NCBI GenBank assembly: GCA_948567375.1
Contig: OX419760.1
Span: 58,354,657-58,418,656, forward strand
Origin: Lunularia cruciata
Taxonomy: Eukaryota > Streptophyta > Marchantiopsida > Lunulariales > Lunulariaceae
Length of the DNA: 64,000 nucleotides
Reading direction: 5' to 3'
This document shows, piece by piece, positions 45,140 through 56,858 of the stretch. A model generated the notes under the pieces. It was not told the DNA's origin. It saw nothing but the letters and a program-made list of their open reading frames with translations, and searched no databases. A program made the position numbers and the translations under genes. The stretch's first letter is position 1. Each line of letters opens with the position of its first letter.

Positions 45140-48100
45140 TACGGTTTATGGTAGATGATCCCAAAGACTTATTTTCCGTACAGAAGTTGAGGTTGATGAC
45201 CTGAACTAGATTGCTACATGATCCACCCCCTAATCTTCTGGCCATGAAATTCAAAGCCCCACGGTTTCTCGAAATATTGATATGTTTCTATTTGAATCGT
45301 AGGTATTTGTGAGCATCGTTTGTGGTGGGGAACTTGATGACCTCAGCCTTTTGAACCTACTGTCATCTACAAAATATGGACCTGCAACAGTCACGGTGTT
45401 GCACAATCTCACGTTATCAACGTTGTGGTCGTCGTTGAGAGTTCATGTTCCGTGTACAGTAAACAATTTGCTTGGAGCGTTGGTGAAGAATCAAGGGTCG
45501 TACACTCCAACCATGGCGCTTCACCTTTACAGTCTACGTAAGCTGTCCTGGTGTTCTGTTCATAAGAAAGAGATTTCGGTGTATCCGGGCGCCATTGAAG
45601 CTTTGGCCAACTTCTTATCTGCGGAGAAGAACTTAATGTTCTTGGGACACGGAATAAGAACCCTTGGTAAAGTTGCAATTCACAAGGAAGGGAGAAAGAA
45701 AATAGGAGATATCAGCGGAATTCTATTACAGCTGCTTACCTGCTTTATGGAACAAAGCGGTAATCTAGCATTCCAAGAGGAAGTAGTACGTACTCTGCTG
45801 TACTTATCAATAAATGAGGATAATGGAAAGCAGATTAGGGAGCACCAGGGTGCCCTTAATGCATTGGTGAACTGTTTAGTAGTCCGGAAGAGCTCCAAGT
45901 TCCTTCAGCTCGTCTCGTACACTCTACGGAATCTGGCATCTGGAGCGTTAGGTCTGAAGGAAATAGGAGAGATTCCTGGAGCTATTTCGCAGTTGCTCAT
46001 GTTGTTCCTAAAAGAGGACGGAAGTCTTGAGATAGGAATTCAAGAGGGAGTGTTGCTCGCTTTGCGGACTTTAAGTAGGAATGAGGCCAATCGGAAACAA
46101 ATCATGGAGTTTCCAGGTGCTATTCAGGGATTGGTGAGGTCCTTATCAATCCGGAAGAGCTCCAACTTCCTTTTGCACGTTTTGTACACTCTAGGGAATC
46201 TGGCAACTGGCGTGGAAGGTCGAAAGGAAATAGGAGAGGTTCCTGGAGCTATTTCGCAGTTGCTCACGTTATTCCTACAAGACGACGGAAGTCTTGAGAT
46301 AAGAATTCAAGACGGAGTGGTGCTTGCTTTGCGGAATTTAACTGTGAATGGGGCCAACGGGAAACAAATCATGAAGTTCCCGGGTGCTGTTCAGGGATTG
46401 GTGAGGTCCTTATCAGTCCGGAGGAGCTCGAGGTTCCTTGAGTTCGTCTCGTACACTCTAGGGAATCTGACAATTGGCGTGGAAGGTCGAAAGGAAATAG
46501 GAGAGGTTCCTGGAGCTATTTCGCAATTGCTCACGTTGTTCCTAAAAGATGACGGAAGTCTTGAGATCGGAGTTCAAGAGGGAGTAGTGTACGCTTTACT
46601 GGCTTTAAGTAACATCGAGGCCAATCGTAAACAAATCCTGGAGTTCCCGGGTGCTGTTCAGGGATTGGTGAGGTCCTTATCAGTCCGGAGGAGCTCCAAG
46701 TTCCTTGAGTTCGTCTCGGACACTCTAGGGAATCTGGCAATTGGCGTGGAAGGTCGAAAGGAAATAGGAGAGGTTCCTGGAGCTATTTCGCAGTTGCTCA
46801 GGTTGTTCCTACAAAATGACGGAAGTCTTGAGATAAGAATTCAAGAGGGAGTGGTGCTTGCTTTGCGGAATTTAACTGTGAATGAGGCCAATCGGAAACA
46901 AATCCTGGATTTCCCAGATGCTGTTCAGGGATTGGTGAGGTCCTTATCAGTCTGGAGGAGCTCGAAGTTCCTTGAGTTCGTCATGTACACTCTAGGGAAT
47001 CTGGCAATTGGCGTGGAAGGTCGAAAGGAAATAGGAGAGGTTCCTGGAGCTATTTCGCAGCTCCTCAGGTTGTTCCTACAAGATGACGGAAGTCTTGAGA
47101 TTGGCATTCAAGAGGGAGTGGTGTTTGCTTTGTGGACTTTAACTGTGAATGAGGCCAATCGGAAACAAATCATGAAGTTCCCGGGTGCTGTTCAGGGATT
47201 GGTGAGGTCTTTATCAGTCCGGAGGAGCTCCAAATTCCTTCAGTTCGTCTCATACACTCTAGGGAATCTGGCAATTGGCGTGGAAGGTCGAAAGGAAATA
47301 GGAGAGGTTCCTGGAGCTATTTGGCAATTGCTCACGTTGTTCCTAAAAGATGGCGGAAGTCTTGAGATCGGAGCTCAAGAGGGAGTAGTGTACGCTTTGC
47401 TGGGTTTAAGTAACATTGAGGCCAATTGTAAACAAATCCTGGAGTTCCCGGGTGCTGTTCAGGGATTGGTGAGGTCCTTATCAGTCCGGAGGAGCTCCAG
47501 GTTCCTTCAGGTCGTCTCGTACACTCTTGCGACTCTGGCAATCGGCGTGGAAGGTAGAAAGGAAATAGGAGAAGTTCCTGGAGCTATTTCGCAGTTGCTC
47601 ACGTTGTTCCTACAAGATGATGGAAGTCTTGAGATTGGCATTCAAGAGGGAGTGGTGTTTGCTTTGCAGACTTTAAGTTCGAATGAGGCCAATCGTAATC
47701 AAATCCTGGAGTTCCCGGGTGCTGTTCAGGGATTGGTGGGGTCCTTATCAGTCTGGAGGAGCTCCAAGTTCCTTGAGTTCCTCTCTTACACTCTAGAGAA
47801 TCTGGCAAATGACGTGAAAGGTCGTAAGGTAATAGGCGAGGTTCCTGGAGCTATTTCACAGTTGCTCACGTTGTTCCTACAAGATGACGGAAGTCTTGAG
47901 ATCGGAATTCAAGAGGGAGTGGTGCACGCTTTGCGGACTTTAAGTAAGAATGAAGCAAATCGTAACCAAATCATGGAGTTTCCGGGTGCTATTCAGGGAT
48001 TGGTGAGGTCCTTATCAGTCCGGAAGAGCTCCGAGTTCCTGAAGTGCGTGTTGTACACTCTAAGGAATCTGGCAAGTGGTGTGGAAGGTGGAAAGGAAAT

Positions 48101-48380
48101 AGGAGAGGTACCTGGAGCTATTTCGCAGTTGCTCTCATTGTTTCTACGAGAGGATGGAATTGAGTCGGAAATTCAAGAAGGAGTGGTGCACGTTTTGCAA
48201 ACGTTAAGTTGCATTGAGGCCAATCGTAAACAAATCATGGAGTTTCCAGGTGCTGTCCAAGGATTGGTGAGATCGTTATCACTCTGGAATAGCTGCAGGT
48301 TCCTTGTGCACATCTTGTACACCATAGCGAAATCTGGCAAGTGGTGTGGAAGATGCAAAGGAAATTGGAGATATTCGTGA
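42604..48380 (+). CDS. NB-ARC-ARM repeat protein (NLR-like immune receptor), three exons
   Basis: Proposed exons are 42604-43422, 43871-44734 and 45303-48380, with both GT-AG introns in phase 0, giving about 1586 residues. Exon 1 has P-loop GNPGAGKST (42877-42903), kinase-2 LIILDD (43195-43212) and RNBS-B LLVTSRK (43282-43302). Exon 2 has a GLPL-like CNALALAMVG (43904-43933) and MHD-like FGLHDMQREF near 44366. This is an ATP/ADP switch as in plant resistance proteins and APAF-1. Exon 3 replaces leucine-rich repeats with a capping region and about nine 89-residue double-ARM units, a protein-binding superhelix that probably senses or scaffolds. The last 17 residues follow a one-base shift, also present in the inverted paralogue. 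The start is uncertain: TTTGCAG at 42651-42657 could be an acceptor, putting the N-terminal domain on an unseen upstream exon. No TIR, CC or RPW8 domain is visible. Confidence 0.85.
43423..43870 (+). other. Intron 1 of the NB-ARC-ARM gene
   Basis: Donor AAG/GTTTGA after ...SPLK, acceptor TTAATTGTCAG/GATG before DVVHRLVEQT. Removing 448 bp joins kinase and GLPL regions in frame with normal NB-ARC spacing. Confidence 0.85.
44735..45302 (+). other. Intron 2 of the NB-ARC-ARM gene
   Basis: Donor GGCAG/GTAGGG, acceptor GAATCGTAG/GTATTTG, phase 0, 568 bp. The last 170 bp are also present beside the inverted ARM copy, where the acceptor reads GAATCGCAG. It contains the microsatellite at 45103-45139. 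Confidence 0.85.
45103..45139. repeat. TA/GA microsatellite in intron 2
   Basis: (TA)10 followed by (GA)8. It coincides with the point where homology to the inverted copy ends. Confidence 0.95.
45950..48350 (+). repeat. Tandem 267-bp double-ARM units of the receptor gene
   Basis: Nine units opening with GAISQLL or GAIWQLL. Units at 46531 and 47332 (801 bp apart) are closest to each other (both KD-GGSLEIG or KDDGSLEIG with VVYALL-LSNIEAN-KQILEF), the same three-unit period as in the inverted array. Confidence 0.9.
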
Positions 48381-48830
48381 AGCTTATCCGCAGTTGCCCG
48401 CGTTGTTCGTATAAGAGGATGGAAGTCTTGAAATTGAATATCAAGAAAGAGTGATGTGCGCTTCGCGGCAATTAAGCTGGATGGAGGCCAATCGGAGGCA
48501 AATCATAGAGCTGTCGGGTGCTGTTCGGGGACTGGTGAGATCTTTTATCATTCCGGAGGAGCCCCAAGTTCCTTGAGCACGTCTTGTACATGATAGGGAA
48601 TCAGGCAATTAGCGTGGAAGGTAGCAAGGAAATCGAACAGGTTCCTGCAGCTATATCGCAGTCGTTCACGTTGTTTCTAAAAGAGAATGGAAGTTTTGAT
48701 ATTCAAATCAATCATGAGTCTGCGCTGGGCTTTGCGGAATTTTAGGTAACATTAAGACCCCTCGGAAGCAGATGATCGAATTTCCTGATGCTCTGGAAGG
48801 ATGGGTAAATTCTTTGGACCAGATTCTATC
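48381..48830 (+). pseudogene. Decayed ARM repeats downstream of the receptor stop codon
   Basis: Beyond the stop, shifted frames still read ARM words: MEANRRQIIELSGAVRGLVRSF (48480-48545), a PEEPQVP-type shifted segment, GNQAISVEGSKEIEQVPAAISQSFTLFLKENGSF (48595-48695), and KQMIEFPDALEGWVNSL (48768-48820). About two further double-ARM units therefore once belonged to the gene or to an adjoining copy. Several stops and shifts. The frame change at about 48325 that ends the present protein also exists in the minus-strand copy, so the C-terminus shortened before the duplication. Confidence 0.75.
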
Positions 48831-49019
48831 ACCTAATGCATCTTGGTTTACCATTTTCTCAAATTTCTTACCTATGATGCAATACTGGCAACTGTCTCTC
48901 ACCCCTCCAATGACGTTTTCGAACTTTAGCAAACTTTTTGATTCCATAGTGTTATGTTTATCATTTATGCTTTTGAGCATCGAAAGAATAATGTGCCATA
49001 ATCTGCTCTCTTGCCCCTC

Positions 49020-49290
49020 TTTCTAGGCTCATCATGATCTACATATGATGATATCCTTATCAGGATCCATGTCATGATCTACAGAGAATGCTCGATGCCC
49101 GAGAATGCTCAAACGGTCAAGAAGCGATGAGACAATTACACAAAGATCAATAGGTCGAATATAGTGTTCAATTTTGTCGAATGTGTTCAACTATAGTCGA
49201 ATTAGTGTTCAATTTTGTTCATCCGTCCTATCGAAGCAATCAGCCCAGACGGACGAGAACAAAGTTTGAGGGTAACGATACCATGGTCAG
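49020..49290 (+). repeat. Downstream direct repeat flanking the NB-ARC-ARM gene
   Basis: Diverged copy of 41949-42112 with a partial internal duplication (GTCGAATATAGTGTTCAATTT and GTCGAATTAGTGTTCAATTT). It suggests that a further gene copy once followed in tandem. Confidence 0.7.
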
Positions 49291-50401
49291 AGGAGGATAG
49301 TGTGCAAAATACAGGTTCAAAAGCTTATTTAGTCTACTTCAAAAGAAATTGGTTTCTAGATTAATAGTTCAAGAACATTTTATGATTCATCGCATAGAAA
49401 TGGATATAATGCTTGATCATCAAGTTCCACTTGGAGAAGACAGAAGCAAGATGGAAAGCAGAAGCAGGATGGAAGTGATCGTCAAACCAGAGCATAGGGC
49501 GAATGGAGATAACCAATGAAGACTTCGCGCAAGCTTCGGCATTACATACATGGTCATTCGTATAAACTTGAAGTGTCATTTGAACTGCGAAGTGGTGAGT
49601 CTACCAAAGGAAACATCGACATATTTTAAGTCACTACAATCAGGAGATGAGTATTGTGAGGTATTGTGAAGTCTCACAAAGGTAGCTGAAGAAAGAATAA
49701 CAAATCTGGTCATGTACTCATGGGTGCGTGAAGTAATAACTTGACCTTTAACTTCCTTCTAGAAGGCATACACTGTATCAGTCACTATCTTATGACATAC
49801 GAGATATATCTGTACATAAAGAATTTGACAGAATATGAAAGCTCACCGGTCTGGTCATTCGAACCTCGGAAATTTAAAAAAAAAATTATGTCGTTGAAGA
49901 AAATCGTGGATTATGATGATGCGCAGAACTCTAATGGCCTTGCACAATAAACGTGGTGGTACGATATTGTATATGACAAGATAGGGATGTCAGCTATGGT
50001 CAAAAAAGAAACTTCACCTGAATGCGAGAGCATAATGGGGTGCGAAGTTCCAATTCCGCACCAAGCTTGTCAAGCATATTCCCATGACGATGCTTCCAGT
50101 GTGGCAACCCCCTCTTAAGGTCTGCAAAGCAGTTCGGCACCACTAGTATCCACCAAAAAGCGCTTACGAAATTGCCCACTGTTGAAGATTCCTTGGATTT
50201 TCGAGCCCTTATAGTCATCCACAGGGTCGCTATCCTCTCGTTAGTTACGACAGTTCGTCGCGGTGTGAACTGAAAACAACAGCTAAGAGATCCTACGGAT
50301 CAGAGACTCGTCATTGAAATCGATGTTCTTGCATCTATGCCATGGTGCACGAGGATGTAAGGAGAAATAAATATAAAGCGATCAGTTCACGAAGATTAGC
50401 T

Positions 50402-50451
50402 GTCACAGTTGCCTCCAGCGCTCTTTCTAAACCGCTGGAGGCAATTGTGAC
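50402..50451. other. 19-bp near-perfect hairpin
   Basis: GTCACAGTTGCCTCCAGCG, a 12-nt loop CTCTTTCTAAAC, and CGCTGGAGGCAATTGTGAC. There is one mismatch (G opposite T, a wobble pair in RNA on one strand). The stem is GC-rich compared with its surroundings. It is too short for a classical plant microRNA precursor unless the stem extends imperfectly. Confidence 0.85.
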
Positions 50452-53400
50452 GATCGTTGAGATTTCGAGTGATCTAGACGAGGTCGAAACGTTGCTGACA
50501 AGTTGGTAAGCGATAAAACTTCCATAACCTGCAGCAACAAGGCATTGGTTGTGTGATGCTGATGTTACTGACAGGCTGCAATCTCCATCTTGTGGAAGGA
50601 AGCAACAGTAGCAGTTCCATAGCTGTCCATCTCGTGACTCAGGTGGAGCTGATCATCGTGCAGCACGTCAAAGTCCATTATTGATCCAGAAATTCTGTTG
50701 ATGGCAAGCAAAGTGGCAGCTCAGGGAGAGAATATTCTTCTAGAACATGACGACTGTTGCTTGAAGGTGAATTCCCTTGATTTGGCAAGCCTGTGTCGAG
50801 CGTTCGAACTGGCGCTGCATAACCCACCCTTCCATCTTAACGTCACCCATGCTCAATATACCGCAACCCTTGGAAATCCAGACTTCTGATAGATCACTGA
50901 TTATCTATAACTCAAGCAAACCAACGAGTCTTTGAAGTCGTGATGTGTTCTACAGTCCGTGATGGAAGTCCAAGTCGTATATCTCTTGTGTTTATGTCTA
51001 AGAGTACAAGTAGGAAGATAGAAGCAACTGCTGAAAGTTTGCGGCACCGAATTCCGGAAGGACTCGTATGACAGAACTCCAGGAGCGGACTATACTACGC
51101 AGCCACAGTATTAGTGCAATAAACAACTCGACATTTTGTCTTGTTGTTAAAAAGAGCACCTCCACTAACAAGGGGAGCTGTTTCTTCTACACTCAAACTT
51201 GGTTTCATTAATTTCTTACTCATCCGACTTGCATCTTTTGCTGTAGAACTTCCAGTCATCAATTCTGACTTTTAAACTCCGACAGCGTGCTGCAAAGTTT
51301 AGCGGCGTGCTGCTAAAGTTACAGGGAATTGCGTAGCCATTAATTGGCATGCTAGTTTGTTTTCTATTCTAATGCACACTTTCTGAGATCGAGAACTCCA
51401 GAGGATTGATTGCAAATTTACTTATATCACACAAATGGACTCCAACTCCTGCGTTTAGAGCTGGCGCTCGTTGATGATCATCTCAGCTCATCATCATCAT
51501 CACTTCACGATCATCTCCGAGCCTGTACAACATTCCTGTCAGGTTGAAGTAACCTAGGGGTTCTCGAGTGATAGTCAGTACAGAAGAAGCTTGGAGATCC
51601 TATACAGAATCCGACCTGGGCTACGAACTCCCCTTCTACAGATTTGCAGAGAGGAGCTATTACAGCTTGTCTCCTCTTGCTGGATAGTGAGAGCTCCGTT
51701 GCGAGACGAACCCAAGAGGGGTAGTTATCAGCCTTCGTGTGATGAGCTTCGGTTTCTCCACTAACTTGTGAGTCAACTTATCATTACCTCCCAATTGAAT
51801 GGTCACATTTACGTACATTGAGAGGTGTTTAGCACCCAGGTACTAATACATCTCGTTAAGCTCTGACTCGAACTTTGAAGACCCCTTCGGATACCACACA
51901 TACAAAGGTTCAAAATCTTGCACCATGAGCAAGATTCGCAACTGCAGGTCGTCAGGTATGAGGGTTGAATCAGGAGTTAATCAGGAGGTTGGAACCCTTC
52001 GACAATTGTGGCCCCCGTCGGCACCAAAGCATTGGCCTGGAACGCTTCTTAGTGCTGGAGCTGCTGCCCTTCCAGTGAACGGCAATCCGGTCTCACAATC
52101 TTGGCACATTGACTAGTTATATACTGGATTTTAGATCTTCGAAGCCAAAGCTCATAATACTTACCATTATTGGCTAGCCGTGGAACGTTGGGCACGTCCT
52201 CGGCATGAGGTCTATGGGTATATGTGCGAGATTACATTCACAACACCGCGGAAAGGGTCCTTCGGATCTCGTATTATGCAGTCAGCTGCCATCACCCATG
52301 TCACTTCGCTGGTTTTATCTACAGGTTCGGCGGGAATTTTGCCTGCTCATTGCAGAATGTATCTTCGGATGCTAATGATGGCTTCCATTTAAACATCGTA
52401 AGGTAGTTATAAAGTTTCTCAAGTTTTGGTTACAGGTCTGAATATGGGATGAAACATAAAGAGCTCTAGAACTTCGCAGCTCCGAGGAGATGCCTTACAG
52501 ATTGCCCCCGGCGGGTTCCAAGACTCCTTGAAATGAACTGAAGTCTCCATAGAATGATTCGACGATAAATAGGACATCCGATGAATCGTGCTGCGACCGA
52601 CATTTGCTGACTAGCATTGTGCAGGAACTGGAAGGCCATGTTGCTCTTTATTCAACCATTGCGTTCTGTTTTAACGACAGCCAAACTCATTGCCTAGGCC
52701 AAGGTTTGGATCCTTATGTAGACAATTACTCAACCACTGCAGTAACAGACAAGTCCGTCTGGAGTTGAGGCTTTCCAGCTATGGAATGCCAACCGGTGCT
52801 GTAAGATTCTGGACATCCGAAACTTCGAATGTTCTCTGAAGAAAGAAGAACATAAGATTCCCAAAAGTAGTTCAATGAGAGTTTATACACTGAATAACGC
52901 GTAACTCAGATATGGAAGTTTACGCAATGCACTCTTGTCCCCATCACGACTTATTCCAACTTTGTTGTTAAGAGAGGATGGGTATGGAACGTGGACTGAA
53001 GCTTGCCTAAAACCATCCTTCGGTACTTCGGCGAAAACCACCAACCAAGATACTACGGCAATGGACACACGGGATCGACAAGACGATGGACGTGCTTGCT
53101 ATGAGATTCACGCATAAGAACTTACAGGAGCCTAGTAGTTCGTCGGTCTAAAAGGAGCAAACGTGTACGCGAGGGTTATGAGTGGAACTTTGACTAAGTT
53201 TGGGAACAGGGCACGTACTAAGTGTGAAGAGCAATCTCAGGAATCCGAGAGTACGAACAACTCTCAGCCTCTTTAGATCCCCCAAGATTACGAGAGTGAC
53301 AACTCTAGGTTTGCCTGAAATGAACAGAAACGGGTACTCCAGGAGAACTTGCACCAGAACCGGTTAATACCAGAGCGATGGGTCTCTTGCCCTGAAAACC

Positions 53401-55336
53401 TTTCAGCATGGAAGCAAGAACCATGTCATTCTCTTTGCATCCTACTGTATTCCCAAGATAACCTTCTGTTTCAGAAGACAATCCCCCGGCTTTGATGCAA
53501 CTACGTGTAGTAAGTGTTCGCTAAGAAGATTGGAGTCAACCAGAGTGCAAAAGCAAGACTGATGAAGTTGGTCACGGAGCAAGCTTTCAGAGGTACAGCA
53601 GGACAGGTAAATTTCGGCATTAACCCATTTCTACATACAAGCAACCACAAAGTCTCTTGATTACCCTTGTCTGGTTTCGAGGAGAAGTCTTAGAGAATCC
53701 TTGCCTTCAATCTCTTCCCTAAACACAGGGGAGCCTAGAATTAACGTCTTCTAGACAAATTTACTTAACATATTCAAAATTTGTTGTATCCTATTCTTTT
53801 GCTAAAAAGCCATTGAATAAGGTCGACGTGAGCGATATGGACTGCAATCAAAGCCAGGTATTCCATTTATGTATACCACATCAACCTTCTTCGTGTGCCC
53901 TCATTTGCTGCACACCAGACAAACGACATATTTTAGATTGAAGGGTGTACAAATATATCTTCTCTTCACAATGCTTAGAAGTTAATGATTGCTGTAAACA
54001 AAAGTATAATTATTTATCAGCGTCTGCATTTCATGACTCCTAAAATTGCTAGAACAATGAACAACAATCTTGATAGAATCTTGATAGCATCATCATCTAG
54101 AACAACAGGCACAATACTAGATAGAGGAGATACAGAGTTCTGAGACCATCCCAAGTCAAGGCTAACAACACAGTTTAAAGTGGAATGGAAAACGACATAC
54201 CAACTTTCAAGAAGAAAAAGGAGGAAGGATCTTGAGAGGAGAAGTTAGAATGGAGAGCACACCTACTCTTCTTGTGTCAGATACCTCTTCGTTTAAGAGA
54301 CGCTTGTTCCAAAGATACGCTTTCCAACCTTCCCTGATCTGTGCAATGTTTATCTCCAGTGGATTGGAAATGCTCTGTTTGCACCACAGGAACACGCGAT
54401 GGTGAAAGGAATGCAGTATCCAAAGCCTAAGTCACCACTGGTGCACCTGTTGGGGCCTGTCACCTATGCTCCAGAAGAACAAGTAGCATCACGACACATG
54501 GCCCCAAAACTTGGACATGGTGAGGAATAAAGAGCAACTCTAACCACGGTATAACCGAAAAGTACTCATCTGGCAACCTACAACCCGCGTCATGGTCAGC
54601 AGAGAAAAAAATCTGAGAGCAACCATAGTGAATTACTGAGTAGATCCGCCGTTGCAACTTTCAAGTGCCCAACTCTCCCAAAGACGGCCAAAATAAGGGG
54701 TAGTTGTTTTTACTTGTAATACTGGTTTGTGTGCTTTTAAGAGGAACCGGTTCTAGCAAAGGTAAAATCACAATGAAAAAACGAGAACTGCAGTGCCTCT
54801 TCTTAATAGCTGTAATATGACTACCTTAGACCTTTATTGATACCGGTCGGCCAATAAAAGCAAGTAGTAACCTCGAAAAGCGTTTATTTTGAGCTCCAAG
54901 ACAGTATAGAGTTCTCCAGTCTCGTTCAAAGTTCATGCAAGAGTAAATTTAACCCCAGGACTGTTCTGATCAGAGCAAGTGAGAAACTCAGCAGTATGAA
55001 TCTTCGGCCAACTTCGTAAGACAAGCCCGCTCTATGGCATGTCAAAAAGATTTGTCCCATTGAAGTATCGGTTACTTTTCAGATATATGTAACTCCAATG
55101 CGATTACCACCACATGTCAATTTGGGCAATCTTGTGATTAGCAACTTGACAGGATGAAATGTATTATGCTAAGGTGTGTTTCATAATCGTTACTGCTTTG
55201 TAAACCAAGAAAAGATTTCAGGCTCAGGACGCAGTCTTAGTTACTACGGCATAAGTTCTGAGCAGACATTTATGGTTCAATGCACTGAAGACTTTCACTA
55301 ATCCACGGTTTACAACGTGTCCAAAGCGAGATCCTT

Positions 55337-55401
55337 GCAGTCTCCAACCGTGCGACAGAATAGTGTTACCAACTGCAGATGGAGTACACTTCAGAGACAT
55401 G
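55337..55401 (+). repeat. Dispersed short repeat, copy 1
   Basis: TTGCAGTCTCCAACCGTG, 12 unrelated bases, then GTTACCAACTGCAGATGGAG. The same two words occur at 57929-57990, the first in inverted orientation. Confidence 0.75.
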
Positions 55402-56390
55402 GCTTCACTAGCTCCGGTAGACTATTCGGCAGTTCATGTGTAGTTTCAGTAAGCATCATGGACCTTAGCACTTTTGCTCGATCCAAGTACTTCCTGTTTG
55501 TTTCCCTCCCATAGTGAAAACCCCTTCGACGATTTATCATGACTGTAGTAATGGTCAAGGTCACTGAAAGGAGACTTCACAAATTCTTGTCAAAACCGAG
55601 TAAACCGTTATTTCACACTCTGTCAGCTAACGTAACTTGAGAAATCTGGCTTTGGAAGACACGCGAATGGATTGGGAGCAAGGCAAGGGGGTGCCCCAAT
55701 TCGTACACGAGTAACAAGGAGCAAACCTTCAGTCACATACAGAGTGAACGCTCAAAGTAAAGAAGCTGGAAGTAAACCAGCGCAGGAATCATCACAAAAC
55801 CCTGACTGTTCTGCAATCCATTTTCATTTTCCTAAAGTATGCATTGTTGCCTGGGTGTCTAGATTCCTCAAAGAGAAATCCAGTTAAACAGAGTGACGAA
55901 ACAAACGGAGGAAAAATATAGAGATGTTCAAGCACGAGTACTGAGCATATCATATCCTCATCAATTACACAACGAAAGCAAGCTCAAGCAGGCCTTCCTA
56001 CAGATGAATAACAGGCCCTAATAGCGAATCACATTACCTACTCAACACGTATTAACCAGACAGAGTCTGTGCAGAGCCGTTCCATATGAAAATCCTCAGA
56101 GGGAAAACATTCAGCTAATCACAGCCGAGAATTCGTAAAGAAGATCCAAATTTGCAAAGTTAGGGTTCTGGTCTAGAAATTCCACCGCAAGGTCAATGCA
56201 AGAATCCAAGAGGGGAAAAAAATCTACACTTACAACATCACGGCATCATCAACTTCGTTATACCAGTCAGTATTTTCCACTATCACAAGTGCCCCGTCAC
56301 GAGGTCATGCACGTGCTTCACCAATTGACTGACACACTCGACATTCACCACCGTAAATAGTCAATCCTTCCGCCCATTACTGAGCCACGG

Positions 56391-56620
56391 TGATATATAA
56401 AAAGGTCGCCAAACGACTGATCCATACTCCTAATCTCCCTACTGGTGACGGCCCCAAGGTAAGCTGATCCACTCGAACTCTAAATTACTTCTCTCTCTGT
56501 CCCTCTCTCTTCTCGCCCCCTCCCGCGTTATTCATGTAAACTCACGATTTTCCTGAAGCAAATGGCTTCTCTTTGCTGGCCGCCTTGTCATCAGTTTTGC
56601 CTGCTAATCCGGTAACGACC
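56391..56620 (+). promoter_or_regulatory. Promoter-like segment with TATA box, 5' splice site and CT-rich leader
   Basis: TATATAAAAA at 56395-56404, a strong donor CCAAG/GTAAGC at 56459, and a CT-rich tract at 56490-56520. An ATG at 56562 opens only 17 codons. In another frame a hydrophobic segment (AALSSVLPANPV, IVTGSYLAINLLIAPA) stays open from 56537 to 56711 without a start. This looks like the 5' end of a gene with early introns, whose product I cannot identify. Confidence 0.35.
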
Positions 56621-56858
56621 GTCTGTATCGTGACGGGTTCCTACCTTGCCATCAATCTTTTGATTGCGCCGGCAACTAGGATCGTTGCTCTGTCAGTGGC
56701 GCGGTCTCTGTGATTGATCTTTCAACACCAAATTCAACCGGATCAAGTTATGCTAGTGCCAGTAAGCTTTGTCACCTTGCTAAGGCTGGATGCCGAGTCG
56801 AGCCGGCTCCCAAGAACGGCTGGAGCCAGAAGGCCACTTCACATGGCTCAATGTTGTA

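Larger units (their letters stand above)
49291..56390. other. Low-copy region without a recognisable gene
   Basis: Moderate GC, no ORF above about 80 codons, no transposon words. Small frames at 49741-49950, 50698-50889 and 55672-55887 look random or are at most isolated exon relics. Only the hairpin at 50402 and a repeat copy at 55337-55390 stand out. Confidence 0.5.

Noticed and set aside
50698..50889. Open frame of about 60 codons with a gene-like composition (starts near MASKVAAQGENILLEHDDCC)
   Set aside because: No recognised motif, no clear splice context and no homologue in the window, so it was kept only as part of the low-copy region.
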